64,000 bases of DNA from Singulisphaera sp. GP187 (GTDB lineage: Bacteria > Planctomycetota > Planctomycetia > Isosphaerales > Isosphaeraceae), in contig NZ_FSRB01000001.1 in NCBI RefSeq assembly GCF_900129635.1, positions 659,501 through 723,500 on the forward strand, written 5' to 3'. The translations under genes were made by a program, and so were the position numbers. The notes beneath the pieces were generated by a model that saw only the letters and a program-made list of their open reading frames with translations, did not search any database and had not been told where the DNA came from. Of the stretch, positions 35,495 to 43,859 are shown one piece after another (position 1 is the stretch's first letter; the number at the start of each line of letters is the position of its first letter).

Positions 35495-36880
35495 TGTCAC
35501 GCGACACGAAGTTTGCTCGCGAAATCGCGACACGAGTTTGATCCGGAGTCCACATCGGTACAGTATGATGGGGCCGTACTCATGGCGATCCTAACTCGAG
35601 GTTGCACCATGCCACGCCCCATCCCTGTTCCGGTTCGGCGCATTGTGACCCGACTCTGGGAGCAAGGTCAGACCCCCGGTCAAATCGCCGAGGCACTGTC
35701 GCTGTCACGCCCGACGGTGCGGCGTCTGATCCGTCGATTCCGGGAACGAGGTGTCGAGGGCCTCGAACCGGATTACCGCCGAACACCGGACACCGAGGTG
35801 TCGGCCTCGGACCTGCGAAACGCCGCCTTGCAATACCGCCGCGACCACCCCGCTTGGGGGGCCGAGTTGATCCGGATTCACCTCCTGAATGAGACGTGGA
35901 ACGAACCGGTCCCCTCGGCGCGAACCCTCCAACGATGGCTCCTCCGGGCCGACCTCGCCCCCGCCTCCGCGGGCCGTCCGGCGAAGGACAACCCCGCCAG
36001 GGCGACCGTGCCGCACCAGACCTGGCAGATGGACGCCAAGGAATTGATAAAAATCGCAACAGGCGATTTAGTGAGTTGGCTTCGACTCGTTGATGAATGC
36101 AGTGGCGCGGTGTTCCGGACCGCGGTTTTCCCCCCAAGGGAGATGGAATCAAGTCCCACCCGAAGGCGTCCGGGGGCAATTGCGGTGTGCCTTTTCGCGG
36201 TGGGGCTTGCCCGGGAACATGCGGGTCGACAACGGCTCGCCCTGGGGCTCAAAGGGGGATTTCCCGACCGAACTTGGGTTCTGGCTGATCGGCCTGGGGG
36301 TCGACATGATCTGGAACACGCCGAGCCGTCCCCAGGAGAACGGCGTCGTGGAACGATCGCAGGGGACCGGCAACCGCTGGTGCGAGCCGGGAACGTGCCA
36401 ATCGCCGACGGAGTTGCAAGCCCGTCTGGAAGCGATGGATCGGCTGCACCGCGAGGTCTACCCTTACCGCGAGCGCCTGAGCCGCCTTGCCTATTACCCG
36501 GGCCTCGTGCACTCGGGCCGGCCCTATTCGGAACCGTCGGAGCCCGACCTTTGGGTTTGGAACCGCGTCACCACCCACCTCTCGGGTTACGTGGGCGTCC
36601 GACGCGTGAACAAGAATGGGTACGTCTCGATTTACAACCGGGCCTACTACGTCGGGGAGAGGTTCCAGGGGCAGGACCTCTACGTGACGTTCGATCCGGA
36701 AACCAACGAATGGGTGTTCTCCGACGCCTCGGGCCGCGAACTTCGCCATAAACCCGCCAGGGAGGTCACTCCCGAGCGGGTCATGGCGTTGGACGTCACT
36801 GGCCGGCCATAGTGAATATCTGATCACTGCGAATCAAACTCGTGTCGCGATTTCGCGAGCAAACTTCGTGTCGCGTGACA
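35495..36880 (+). mobile_element. IS481-family insertion sequence, 1386 bp, 48-bp terminal inverted repeats
   Basis: The left end (35495-35542), beginning TGTCACGCGACACGAAG, and the right end (36833-36880) are perfect 48-bp inverted repeats. TACTC is duplicated outside (35490-35494 and 36881-36885). Ends starting TGT fit IS481. Removing the element restores GGTTCCG-TACT-CGGAACC, a hairpin into whose loop it inserted. Confidence 0.9.
35609..36812 (+). CDS. IS481-type transposase, frameshifted
   Basis: Start ATG 35609 (PRPIPVPVRRIVTRLWEQGQ); ATG 35582 is possible. The N-terminal helix-turn-helix is EALSLSRPTVRRLIRRFRERG. The rve core follows: QMDAKELIKIATGDLVSWLRLVDE (first Asp), MRVDNGSPWG (second Asp), SRPQENGVVERSQGT (Glu). 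The frame breaks in a run of six C at 36130-36135. With five C the sequence reads AVFPQGRWNQVPPEGVRG and runs to 36812. As written, the enzyme would be truncated or extended in a wrong frame, so the copy is inactive unless slippage occurs. Confidence 0.85.
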
Positions 36881-37045
36881 TACTCGGAACCCGTGCGCCT
36901 CAGGCCAAGGCGTTCTCGCACGAGTTCCAGGTGCGAAACCGCGGGCCCCAGATTTTTTTTCTCTCTCGCCGATTCCCAATCGCCGCCCCTCGACCGCGGT
37001 AACTTCGCGGGGATGCCCGAGTTGACGGCCCGTTTCCCCGCGAAA

Positions 37046-38383
37046 CTAGCGTCGGGTCGACGGCTTCGATTGAGCTGCGACGACGGTCAGCGTTTTGCCG
37101 GTATCGACCGTCGTCGTCGATCCATCGGGATCGGTCACGGAGACGAGCAGGTGGTAAGTGCCGGCCGGCACGCTCGCGTTTACCTGCTTTACCGAGAGTT
37201 TCAACTTGGTTTGCTTGCCTGCCATCACCCTGACCTTGGCCGAGGCGCTCGCGATGGTGAAGTCGCCCGCGGAGCCGGTCGAGGTCTTGGAGAGGCTCAG
37301 CGTCACCCGCTCCTTCTGGGAGACGGCGCTCGACGCAGCGGTCAAGGAAACCACCTGCTGGATCCTGGCTCTCTGGCCGGCCACCACCGAGCTTGGGAGC
37401 GGACCCTTGGCGGATGGGACCAGGTCCGACGGATTCGGTGCCACGGGCTGAGGCGTGGTCGTCGTTGGGGGGGCGAGTTGGGCCGTCGAGGAGATATTAA
37501 CGGCGAACGACTCGGACACCCGTTTTCCGTCGGAGCCGTAGCCCACGACCGTGATGTGCGCAGTCCCAGGCGCGAGCGGGGTTACGGTCAGGGTGCTCCC
37601 CTGGATCGAGGCGGTCGCCACGCCCGGCGTGTCACTTGAGGCCAGGAAGAGCTCGTTCGCCGTGGTCACAGTCTTGATCGTGACCAGGTTGGAAGGTTGG
37701 ACGGTCGTCCCGGGGGTGTAATTCTGGAGCGGGATCTGATCCAGGGGCGAGCCGAGCGGACCCGGAGATGGCACCGGCACGGCCGCAATGGCGTCCATCA
37801 CCGCCAGGCCTGCGTCTCCCACCACGTTCCCGAAAACGGTGAAGCCGCCATTCTGGTTGTCGAGGTTGGACGCGTTGTTGTTCGATTCGTTGAAGAAGAA
37901 TTGGCTGGTCGCGCTATTGGGATCACTGCCGAGCTTGGCCATCGCGATCGTACCGCGCGTGTTCGACGCCCCGAACTCATTCTGGACGGGAGGATCGGCG
38001 GGGATTGCCGTCAGGCTCGGCTTGGAGGAGAGCTGATAGCCGCCGCCTTGCCAGATGAAGCCGGGAACGGAGCGGTGTACGATGGAGTTGTTATATTCGC
38101 CCTTGTTCGCGTAATTCTGGAAGTTCGCGACGGTTTTGGGGGTGGTCGCGGGGGTCAGGAGCACCGGGATCGTTCCGAGCGTCGTGTCGAAGATCGCAAA
38201 ATTGGATTTCGCGTCGGGATCTTTGAAGTAGGAGTCCAGATTCACCGGAGTCACCTCGGCACCCGCCGTGAAGTTCACATCCGGCAAGGGAGCCGTCGAG
38301 GCCATAGTCAGCAGGGCACGCGTTTCAAGGGATTCGACCGAGTTCCATTGGAGGGGCCGACGTGAGCGAATTGGCCTCTTCAT
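37046..38383 (-). CDS. cyclophilin-type peptidyl-prolyl isomerase with planctomycete surface-protein N-terminus
   Basis: 445 residues. The N-terminus KRPIRSRRPLQWNSVESLETRALLT is the LExRxLL-type motif found at the start of large planctomycete exported proteins. The cyclophilin domain is at about 60-240: KTVANFQNYANKGEYNNSIVHRSVPGFIWQGGGY, GTIAMAKLGSDPNSATSQFFFN, GGFTVFGNVVGDAG. The usual active-site Arg (HR in IVHRSVPGF), Phe and Gln are present. The C-terminal half has Ig-like beta segments (ATASIQGSTLTVTPLAPGTAHITVVG and a second near LSLSKTSTGSAGDF). It probably works on exported proteins at the surface. Confidence 0.9.
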   Translation of the reverse strand: MKRPIRSRRPLQWNSVESLETRALLTMASTAPLPDVNFTAGAEVTPVNLDSYFKDPDAKSNFAIFDTTLGTIPVLLTPATTPKTVANFQNYANKGEYNNSIVHRSVPGFIWQGGGYQLSSKPSLTAIPADPPVQNEFGASNTRGTIAMAKLGSDPNSATSQFFFNESNNNASNLDNQNGGFTVFGNVVGDAGLAVMDAIAAVPVPSPGPLGSPLDQIPLQNYTPGTTVQPSNLVTIKTVTTANELFLASSDTPGVATASIQGSTLTVTPLAPGTAHITVVGYGSDGKRVSESFAVNISSTAQLAPPTTTTPQPVAPNPSDLVPSAKGPLPSSVVAGQRARIQQVVSLTAASSAVSQKERVTLSLSKTSTGSAGDFTIASASAKVRVMAGKQTKLKLSVKQVNASVPAGTYHLLVSVTDPDGSTTTVDTGKTLTVVAAQSKPSTRR

Positions 38384-38896
38384 TCATGCTCTCCAGAGAA
38401 CGTAACTTTTAAGCAAGCAAGGAGTTGGTGCCAATCCGGGATGAGATCCAATGGAATTGCGGCTCGGGCCAGCACTGACGGGTTGCGACGTGAATATCAG
38501 GTGAAGCCCATGAGAAATCGGTGTCAGTCTTCAACTCTCGTTGCGACGAGATCCCTTTTCTTACTATCGATCCTCATTTCGTGATAGGCCAATTCTTGAC
38601 CATTGGGATCGGAGGAAATTCAATGATTAGATGTCGTAAAAAATCGAAGTAATGAATGATTAAGGATATTGAAAATTTTGATGTTGGTGGTTTGTGTCCG
38701 ACTCGCTCATCCGGGGCACGATGGCGATGAACCTGAGCGGCCCACCGACGAGCATGAACTCCTCCAACTGAACCACCGGTGGCATCAGGCCGTCTGCCTC
38801 TCTCCACGGCACGTTCATGAAGTGCCTAGACCGACTTTTCGTTTTTGAAGGCTAATGAAGAGGCCAACATCCCGGGGCCTCCCATCTTCTCTGTTT
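38384..38896. other. intergenic region, AT-rich in the middle
   Basis: 513 bp upstream of the cyclophilin gene, running to the 3' end of the IS630 remnant. AT-rich at 38570-38690. It holds one possible short coding remnant (38660-38818). The left border of the IS630 element must lie near 38820-38895, but I could not define it. Confidence 0.5.
38660..38818 (-). pseudogene. short coding remnant, unrecognised
   Basis: A 52-codon frame from ATG 38818 reads NVPWREADGLMPPVVQ, then LEEFMLVGGPLRFIAIVP. Its composition is that of a globular protein, unlike other frames here. There is no ribosome site. It is probably the 3' end of a gene cut by mobile-element activity next to the IS630 remnant. I do not recognise the family. 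Confidence 0.3.
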
Positions 38897-40087
38897 TTAC
38901 GCCGCTGACTTCATCAGCGGACGACCCGTGTAGGTCCAGCGAAACGGCTTCGCGAATACCTTGTTGAAGTAGGTAAGGAAGTTCAACAGCTTTGATTGCA
39001 GATCATTCACCGACGTGAACGAACCGCGACGAATCACCTTTCGCATGATCACTCCGAAGATCACCTCGATCTGGTTCAGCCACGAGCTGTGCTTCGGAAG
39101 ATATACAAATCGAATCCGATGACTTGTGTCCGACAAGAACGCTTGCCGGCTCGCCACCGACTTCAGCACCCCACGTTTACCTTTTTTGCCCAATTCCAGG
39201 GGGATTTCACACGCCACGGCAATCTGATTCACCAGGCTTTCCGTGCAATGAATGTTCAAGTTGTCCGCTATAAATACCCACGATCCCTCCGGGTCCAGAG
39301 TCAACGTCTGCTCGATGTGACGGACGAAGTCCGCCTCGGTTCGCGTCGGGCCAATCGTTTGAGTGAGCATCTTTCCGGTCGTTACTTCGAAGTTGCCGAT
39401 CAGGCATAACGTCCCGTGTCGGATATACTCAAACTCGATCCGTTCGCACTTCTCTGCGATCATCCCCTTGGTGGGAGCGATCCGCTCCAGCGCCTGGAGA
39501 CCGGTCATCTCATCAATGCAAACGGTGTGGGTCGCATCGTTCCGCTCCCGCTCCGACGCCATGAGGTACGTGTCACAGACCGTCTTGACTTGCTCCTCAA
39601 AACGTTGAGGATCCTTCTCCGTGGTGTTGAGCCAATACCGGCTCTTGTGGGGCTGCAAGGCGGCCTCATCCAGGTAACGGCTCACCTGGGACGATGAGAT
39701 CGATACCACAATGCCGCGTTTGACGACCTCATCGGCCAGTTCCCGAGCGGTCCAGTGGGTGATCGGTCGGCCCGACTTCTCAGGCGGCTCACAAGCGATC
39801 GCCAAGATCTGGGTGACCTGCTCTGGGGTGAACTTGCTGGGGGCGCCGGGGCGTGGTTCGTCGGTGAGGACGGCTTCAATCGCATGGCGCAGTTTGGCGC
39901 GAGTCTCGCAGCATTCGATGTTGATCAGTTTCTCCCAAGCGTTGGCCCAGCGTCGTCGCCAGCGTCCGACCTGGCGGTGGACCAGACCGACCGCCTCGGC
40001 GATCTCTTGATTGCGAAGGCCGTCGAAGCCCATCAGGATGATCGAGGCGCGTTGCCGGAGTCGCGAGGGTGCCGTGGTGGCACGCAA
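38897..40087 (-). pseudogene. IS630-family transposase, 5'-truncated
   Basis: The catalytic domain is complete: VCIDEMTGLQALERIAPTKG (Asp), WVFIADNLNIHCTESLVNQ (Asp), LPKHSSWLNQIEVIFGVIMRK (Glu), in the usual D-D-E spacing. The helix-turn-helix LRNQEIAEAVGLVHRQVGRWRRRWA is present, but the usual first 20-30 residues are missing: the frame is closed by a TAA a few codons before the only possible start (TTG 40087). The 3' end of the IS4-type transposase begins 18 bp further on. Insertion or deletion by that element probably removed the start. Confidence 0.75.
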
Positions 40088-40104
40088 CGTCGATTACTGA
40101 TGCC

Positions 40105-41472
40105 TCATCCTACTGCACTCATGTGCTTGTTTAGCAAGGCTTTCTGTTCCTGAGTCAGGGTGTGGAGCACAGGCGGTTTCGGCGGCTTATGCGGTTTGCG
40201 ACGAGGCCACTTGCGTGTGGCTTTCGGGCTCTTCTGCTTCCGGCACCCGGCGCGGCAGCCCGCGAGTCGCTTGTGGTAACACTTGGCCTTGGGTTTCACG
40301 GCCGCGTCGATCTCCTTGCGGATCTCGATCAGAACTTTGCGGGGGCTGATCACTGGGCCATCGGTCGCCGACGCCGACGCCGGCCGAAGCGCCAGGTCGG
40401 CATGCGCCAGGAGGATCTGCGTGGCCAGCAGTGACAACTCGGCCTCGCGATGCACCAAGGCCACCGTGCGGCTAGCGAGTTTCAATTTATTGATTATACG
40501 CTTGTATGTGCGAAATAGTCCTTCATTACGCCATCTCCAGCGGTAGAATTTGGCGGCCGTCGCCGCCGACATCCGGGCTGGGTCGAGGACGTCGGTCAGG
40601 AGCCAGACGTCGCGTTTGACCGACCCCTTACCCTTGCCCTTGGCCGGGATCCGGATCAAGCGGCATTGGATCGGCGCTTCCCCTTTCTTCTGGACATAGT
40701 TCGGCCAGTACAAGACAGGGCCTTCGGTCCAATCCTCCAGGTTCGCCACTTCGAGGGTGTAGAGGTCGACCCGCGACGACATCCGGAACAGGAACGATCG
40801 CTTGACACCGAGGATCGCCCGGACCAGATCGAAGCCCATATAAGCGGCGTCGCAGACGATCAGGGCCTCGGGCGAGAGGGTGGCGAGCAAGTGCCTCAAA
40901 TGCTCTTGCTCGGCCGCGGTGCCCGGGCCGAGTCGCCACGACCAAAGCAGTCCCGTGGGCAAGTGGACGAACGCCGTCAGCCAGACGTTGGGGGCCGCGT
41001 CGTTCTTGCCGGCCTGCCCGAGTCCCCGTTCCAACTCGGGGGTGCGGGGGCACTCGATCCGCGAGCCGTCGCAGCCCATCGGCTCGAAGCCGTCGACAAT
41101 CCGCCGCGACCCCAGTCGGGCGTGGATCTGTTGCCGAACCCCCGCGGCCAACGCCCTGAGTTGTCGCATGGGGACGCGTCGCATCGCTTTCTGGAAGCCG
41201 ACGAGGGTCTTTCCCGGGCGTCTTCGCGACTCATGGCAGGCGACGTAGTATCCCCGGGCCTTCTCAAACCTCTCGGACTCGGAGTCGCCGGTGGCCCAGG
41301 TCATGGCGAGCATGACCACGACCAGTGGCTGGAGATCCCACCGCGGCGCCGACCGCCTTTGAGGAACAACCCCTCGGGCTTGCTTCCAGACCGTCGGGGT
41401 GAGAAACTGTCGGACATAGCCGATCAACGACTGCGGTTGCTGCAAGCCTTGCAGCGTCCGAGCTGCCTTCAT
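40105..41472 (-). CDS. IS4-family transposase
   Basis: 455 residues from ATG 41472 with GAGGAAG upstream. DDE blocks: GCDGSRIECPRT, LIVCDAAYMGFDLVRA, and YRWRWRNEGLFRTYK, which is the Y-(2)-R-(3)-E-(6)-K signature of IS4. The C-terminus is Lys/Arg-rich. The start codon and part of the ribosome site lie in a long stem (41471-41540). I found no convincing terminal repeats; ATTACTG at 40093-40099 and its complement at 41585-41591 are weak candidates. The element seems to have truncated the neighbouring IS630 gene. Confidence 0.88.
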   Translation of the reverse strand: MKAARTLQGLQQPQSLIGYVRQFLTPTVWKQARGVVPQRRSAPRWDLQPLVVVMLAMTWATGDSESERFEKARGYYVACHESRRRPGKTLVGFQKAMRRVPMRQLRALAAGVRQQIHARLGSRRIVDGFEPMGCDGSRIECPRTPELERGLGQAGKNDAAPNVWLTAFVHLPTGLLWSWRLGPGTAAEQEHLRHLLATLSPEALIVCDAAYMGFDLVRAILGVKRSFLFRMSSRVDLYTLEVANLEDWTEGPVLYWPNYVQKKGEAPIQCRLIRIPAKGKGKGSVKRDVWLLTDVLDPARMSAATAAKFYRWRWRNEGLFRTYKRIINKLKLASRTVALVHREAELSLLATQILLAHADLALRPASASATDGPVISPRKVLIEIRKEIDAAVKPKAKCYHKRLAGCRAGCRKQKSPKATRKWPRRKPHKPPKPPVLHTLTQEQKALLNKHMSAVG

Positions 41473-41545
41473 CGCCGTTCTTCCTCAATCCAGGTGAGTG
41501 CCGGTTGCTAGCCGCACCCATCATGACGAAGAACGGCGATTTTTT
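41471..41545 (-). promoter_or_regulatory. hairpin sequestering the transposase start and ribosome site
   Basis: ATCGCCGTTCTTC (41471-41483) pairs perfectly with GAAGAACGGCGAT (41528-41540). On transcripts entering the IS from outside, the 13-bp stem covers the AU of the start codon and part of GAGGAAG. Transcripts starting inside the loop would lack the upstream arm. T6 at 41540-41545 makes it a possible plus-strand terminator as well. Confidence 0.6.
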
Positions 41546-41979
41546 GCCCCCCCTTCTCTCGAACGAACCGCAGCCACGGAGCGGCAGTAATTCTCTGGTC
41601 CGGTGAGAGTTACATCCGTTGTTGACGACGCCGAGTTACTGACGTTGGGTGGCACGGGACAAAGTCCGAAGGATTTCCTGCTGGCACTCGGTAATGGTGA
41701 TCTTGGCCGCCTGGCCCGGCATGACGTGTGAACTCCTGGTGGCTGGTAAGTTAGTCCATCCAGGTAATTTTGGGGTGTTCGTCAACCCCTTGGGCTATCG
41801 AATACGAAAAGTCGGTCTAGTCACTCATCTTTCGGGGCGGTACCTACTTGAGTCGCGTCATCGGCTCGATTCCAATACGTCTCCGGATGAGGCGGTCCGG
41901 CGAACCGTACGGCGCTCATTCGAAATCATCATAATCCCACCCAGGGGCCGCCCCGGACCCTTCTCTTCGAGGACACCTC
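41546..41979. other. intergenic region between IS4-type gene and secreted-protein gene
   Basis: 434 bp. The outer end of the IS4-type element must lie in its left part. The promoter of the 41980 gene lies to the right. No coding remnant of the IS630 N-terminus is found here, which argues against a simple insertion of the IS4 element into IS630. I see no gene. Confidence 0.5.
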
Positions 41980-43113
41980 ATGAGCCATCTTGGAGCCTTC
42001 GTCGTCCGTTTGCCACTGGGCTTACTCCTCGCGATGGCGGGGGCCGGATCGGTCCTGGCCCAGCAGCCGGCGAAGGATGCCGGGTGGGCGCGCGTGTCCG
42101 AGGACGACCGCGCCATCAAGGTCGAAACCGACACGCTCGAGGCCGTCATCCCCAAGAACAGCCCGAAGCAGTGGATGACCGGCATCGAGAAGGGCTCATT
42201 CCTCGACAAGGCCACAGGTTTCCGCGAAGTCGGCGACGGCCTGATGGTCGTCGACTGGCTCATGGAGCCCGGCAGCGACGAGGGATGGAGCGATCAGGTT
42301 TTCGCGCCGGACGGGAACGGCGTCGGGCGGTATACCTGGTACGCGAACGAGACCGACCCCGCGCGCCGGTCCTACGCCCTGATGGCCCACGGCAGCAGCC
42401 ACCGCAAGCGGATGGTCGAGGGGCCGCAACTCTGCCACCGGATGAAGCCCGTCCGTCCCGAGGTCATCCGCGGCAAGGATTTCGTCGCGGTGAAGACGAC
42501 CTATCAATTCGAGTACGCCGCCCCCGGTCGGAAGCCAGGGTCGCGGTGGACCCAGTTGATCGTCTTCCCCAAGGGCGAGCGGTACTTCGTGCTGTCGGAT
42601 CGGATTGACAGTGTGAATGACTCGGACGAGATGTTCCTCCGCAACGACACGCCGGGCTGCATCCGCCACGAGAAGGGCGACACGTTCAGCGAGGTCTACC
42701 TCAGCTACCTGAGCGGTCCCAAGGGGCTGCGGATCCCGTCCAGCGAGTTCTTCGCCCCGTTCCCCCCCGACCTGAAATTCGGCTACCGACGTGACACGCA
42801 CCGAACGCCGGACCATTTCATCCGCGCCTACCACTTGCGAGACAAGGTGACGGGCAAGGACGGCCCCTGGCTGGCCGGCCTGACGCTCGACCCGTCGGTC
42901 GTTTATGAGGCCTGGTTCAGCCAGCGTCCCGGAGGAATCATCGTCGCGATCGAAGAGGTCCACGGCAAGCCGGTGAAGGCCGGCGATTCCTTCAGCGCCG
43001 CCCACATCGTGGGCTACTTCGATACCGTCGAGGAAATGCACAAGGCCTACGATCGCTACCAGGGCCACACCGGCCTGACCGCCGACGAATCGGGCTGGCG
43101 CCTGGTGAAGTAA
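41980..43113 (+). CDS. secreted protein of unknown function
   Basis: 377 residues from ATG 41980. Signal peptide with core LPLGLLLAMAGAGSVLAQQ. The mature part has many beta strands and aromatic residues (KVETDTLEAVIPKNSPKQWMTGIEKGSFLDKATGFREVGDG; RWTQLIVFPKGERYFVLSDRIDSVND; FSQRPGGIIVAIEEVHGK), giving the impression of a galactose-mutarotase-like sandwich as in secreted sugar-acting proteins. I do not recognise a named family or catalytic residues. A nested terminator follows at 43116. Its neighbours are mobile or decayed genes, so no operon context exists. Confidence 0.75.
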   Translation: MSHLGAFVVRLPLGLLLAMAGAGSVLAQQPAKDAGWARVSEDDRAIKVETDTLEAVIPKNSPKQWMTGIEKGSFLDKATGFREVGDGLMVVDWLMEPGSDEGWSDQVFAPDGNGVGRYTWYANETDPARRSYALMAHGSSHRKRMVEGPQLCHRMKPVRPEVIRGKDFVAVKTTYQFEYAAPGRKPGSRWTQLIVFPKGERYFVLSDRIDSVNDSDEMFLRNDTPGCIRHEKGDTFSEVYLSYLSGPKGLRIPSSEFFAPFPPDLKFGYRRDTHRTPDHFIRAYHLRDKVTGKDGPWLAGLTLDPSVVYEAWFSQRPGGIIVAIEEVHGKPVKAGDSFSAAHIVGYFDTVEEMHKAYDRYQGHTGLTADESGWRLVK

Positions 43114-43115
43114 TC

Positions 43116-43174
43116 CCTGGCTCAGGCATTGACGATCCCAATCGTCTTTTTGGGCGACCATCGCCTGAGCCAGG
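43116..43174 (+). terminator. nested double-hairpin terminator
   Basis: The outer 12-bp perfect stem is CCTGGCTCAGGC (43116-43127) with GCCTGAGCCAGG (43163-43174). Inside it, GACGAT-CCCA-ATCGTC is followed by TTTTT (43131-43151), a classic intrinsic terminator. It starts three bases after the stop of the secreted-protein gene. Confidence 0.75.
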
Positions 43175-43265
43175 AACGAGTTCCGAGAGACGCGGAATGG
43201 GGTGACGTGGCGGATCACCGCCGCCACGTTGCCGGCAAGGAATTCCTCCGACGGAAAAGAGCGTC

Positions 43266-43472
43266 TCATTCACTCTGGGGCTTCACGTCGCGTTGGCTGG
43301 CTTTCAACAGGGCCTCCATCTCATCGCTCATGCGTTCCGAAATCTGATTGTTTTCCCAGACAATCACCGGCGTTCCCGTCTGGCGAGCACGCTCGATGAC
43401 TCGGATGGCCGCTTGCTGAAAGGCCGCTTCCGCTTTTTCCGTGAGCGTCAGGTTCTTCGTTTCAGCCTTCAT
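43266..43472 (-). CDS. putative antitoxin next to zeta-toxin remnant
   Basis: 68 residues from ATG 43472; six further codons are open upstream. Reads KAETKNLTLTEKAEAAFQQA, then IRVIERARQTGTPVIVWENN and ISERMSDEMEALLKASQ: a helix, a short strand pair TPVIVW, then a charged tail, as in small antitoxin-like proteins. It begins 4 bp after the zeta-like frame ends, so the two form a coupled pair. In this lineage the antitoxin of such zeta-type kinases follows the toxin. The assignment rests on size and position. Confidence 0.55.
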   Translation of the reverse strand: MKAETKNLTLTEKAEAAFQQAAIRVIERARQTGTPVIVWENNQISERMSDEMEALLKASQRDVKPQSE

Positions 43473-43476
43473 AAAA

Positions 43477-43791
43477 TCATTCGTAAACATGTTGCTGAAT
43501 CAGGTCGAACAGATCGGCCTGAATGGTGGTGACGATCCCGTCGGCTTCCCGTGCGATCAAAGCCGGAGGCAAGTGGGAAGCGTCGAAGATCCACCAGGAA
43601 TCGAGGCAGAGACGATAGAGTCGGAACAGGTTTCGCACTCCCGAGGACCATCGCCGTCGCATGTCTGCTTCAGGTACGGCATGCCCGCCTTGCCGAACCC
43701 TGTTGCCCACGCGCACAACCGCCTGATCGGCACTCGGCAGCCAGAGGAATAAGAGCAAGACCCGATAGCCGCTCTGCATCATCTCGTTCAA
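43477..43791 (-). pseudogene. zeta-toxin-like kinase remnant lacking the P-loop half
   Basis: 104 codons from ATG 43791. The readable part, GYRVLLLFLWLPSADQAVVRVGNRVRQGGHAVPEADMRRRW and NLFRLYRLCLDSWWIFDAS, is the second half of chromosomal zeta-type toxins (UDP-GlcNAc kinase-like), including the RVxxRVxxGGHxVPExxxRRR block. The N-terminal P-loop (GPNGAGKT) and catalytic Asp are missing, and nothing upstream in any frame restores them before 43860. It should be catalytically dead. Confidence 0.7.
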
Positions 43792-43859
43792 TCAGTCATT
43801 GAATTAATGTAATGGGCTTGCGTCGTCATGAGAATGTTTATGAGATTTGTTGGTGCGAG

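Noticed and set aside
40093..41591. terminal repeats of the IS4-type element (ATTACTG at both ends)
   Set aside because: Only seven bases match and there is no target duplication, so the borders cannot be claimed.
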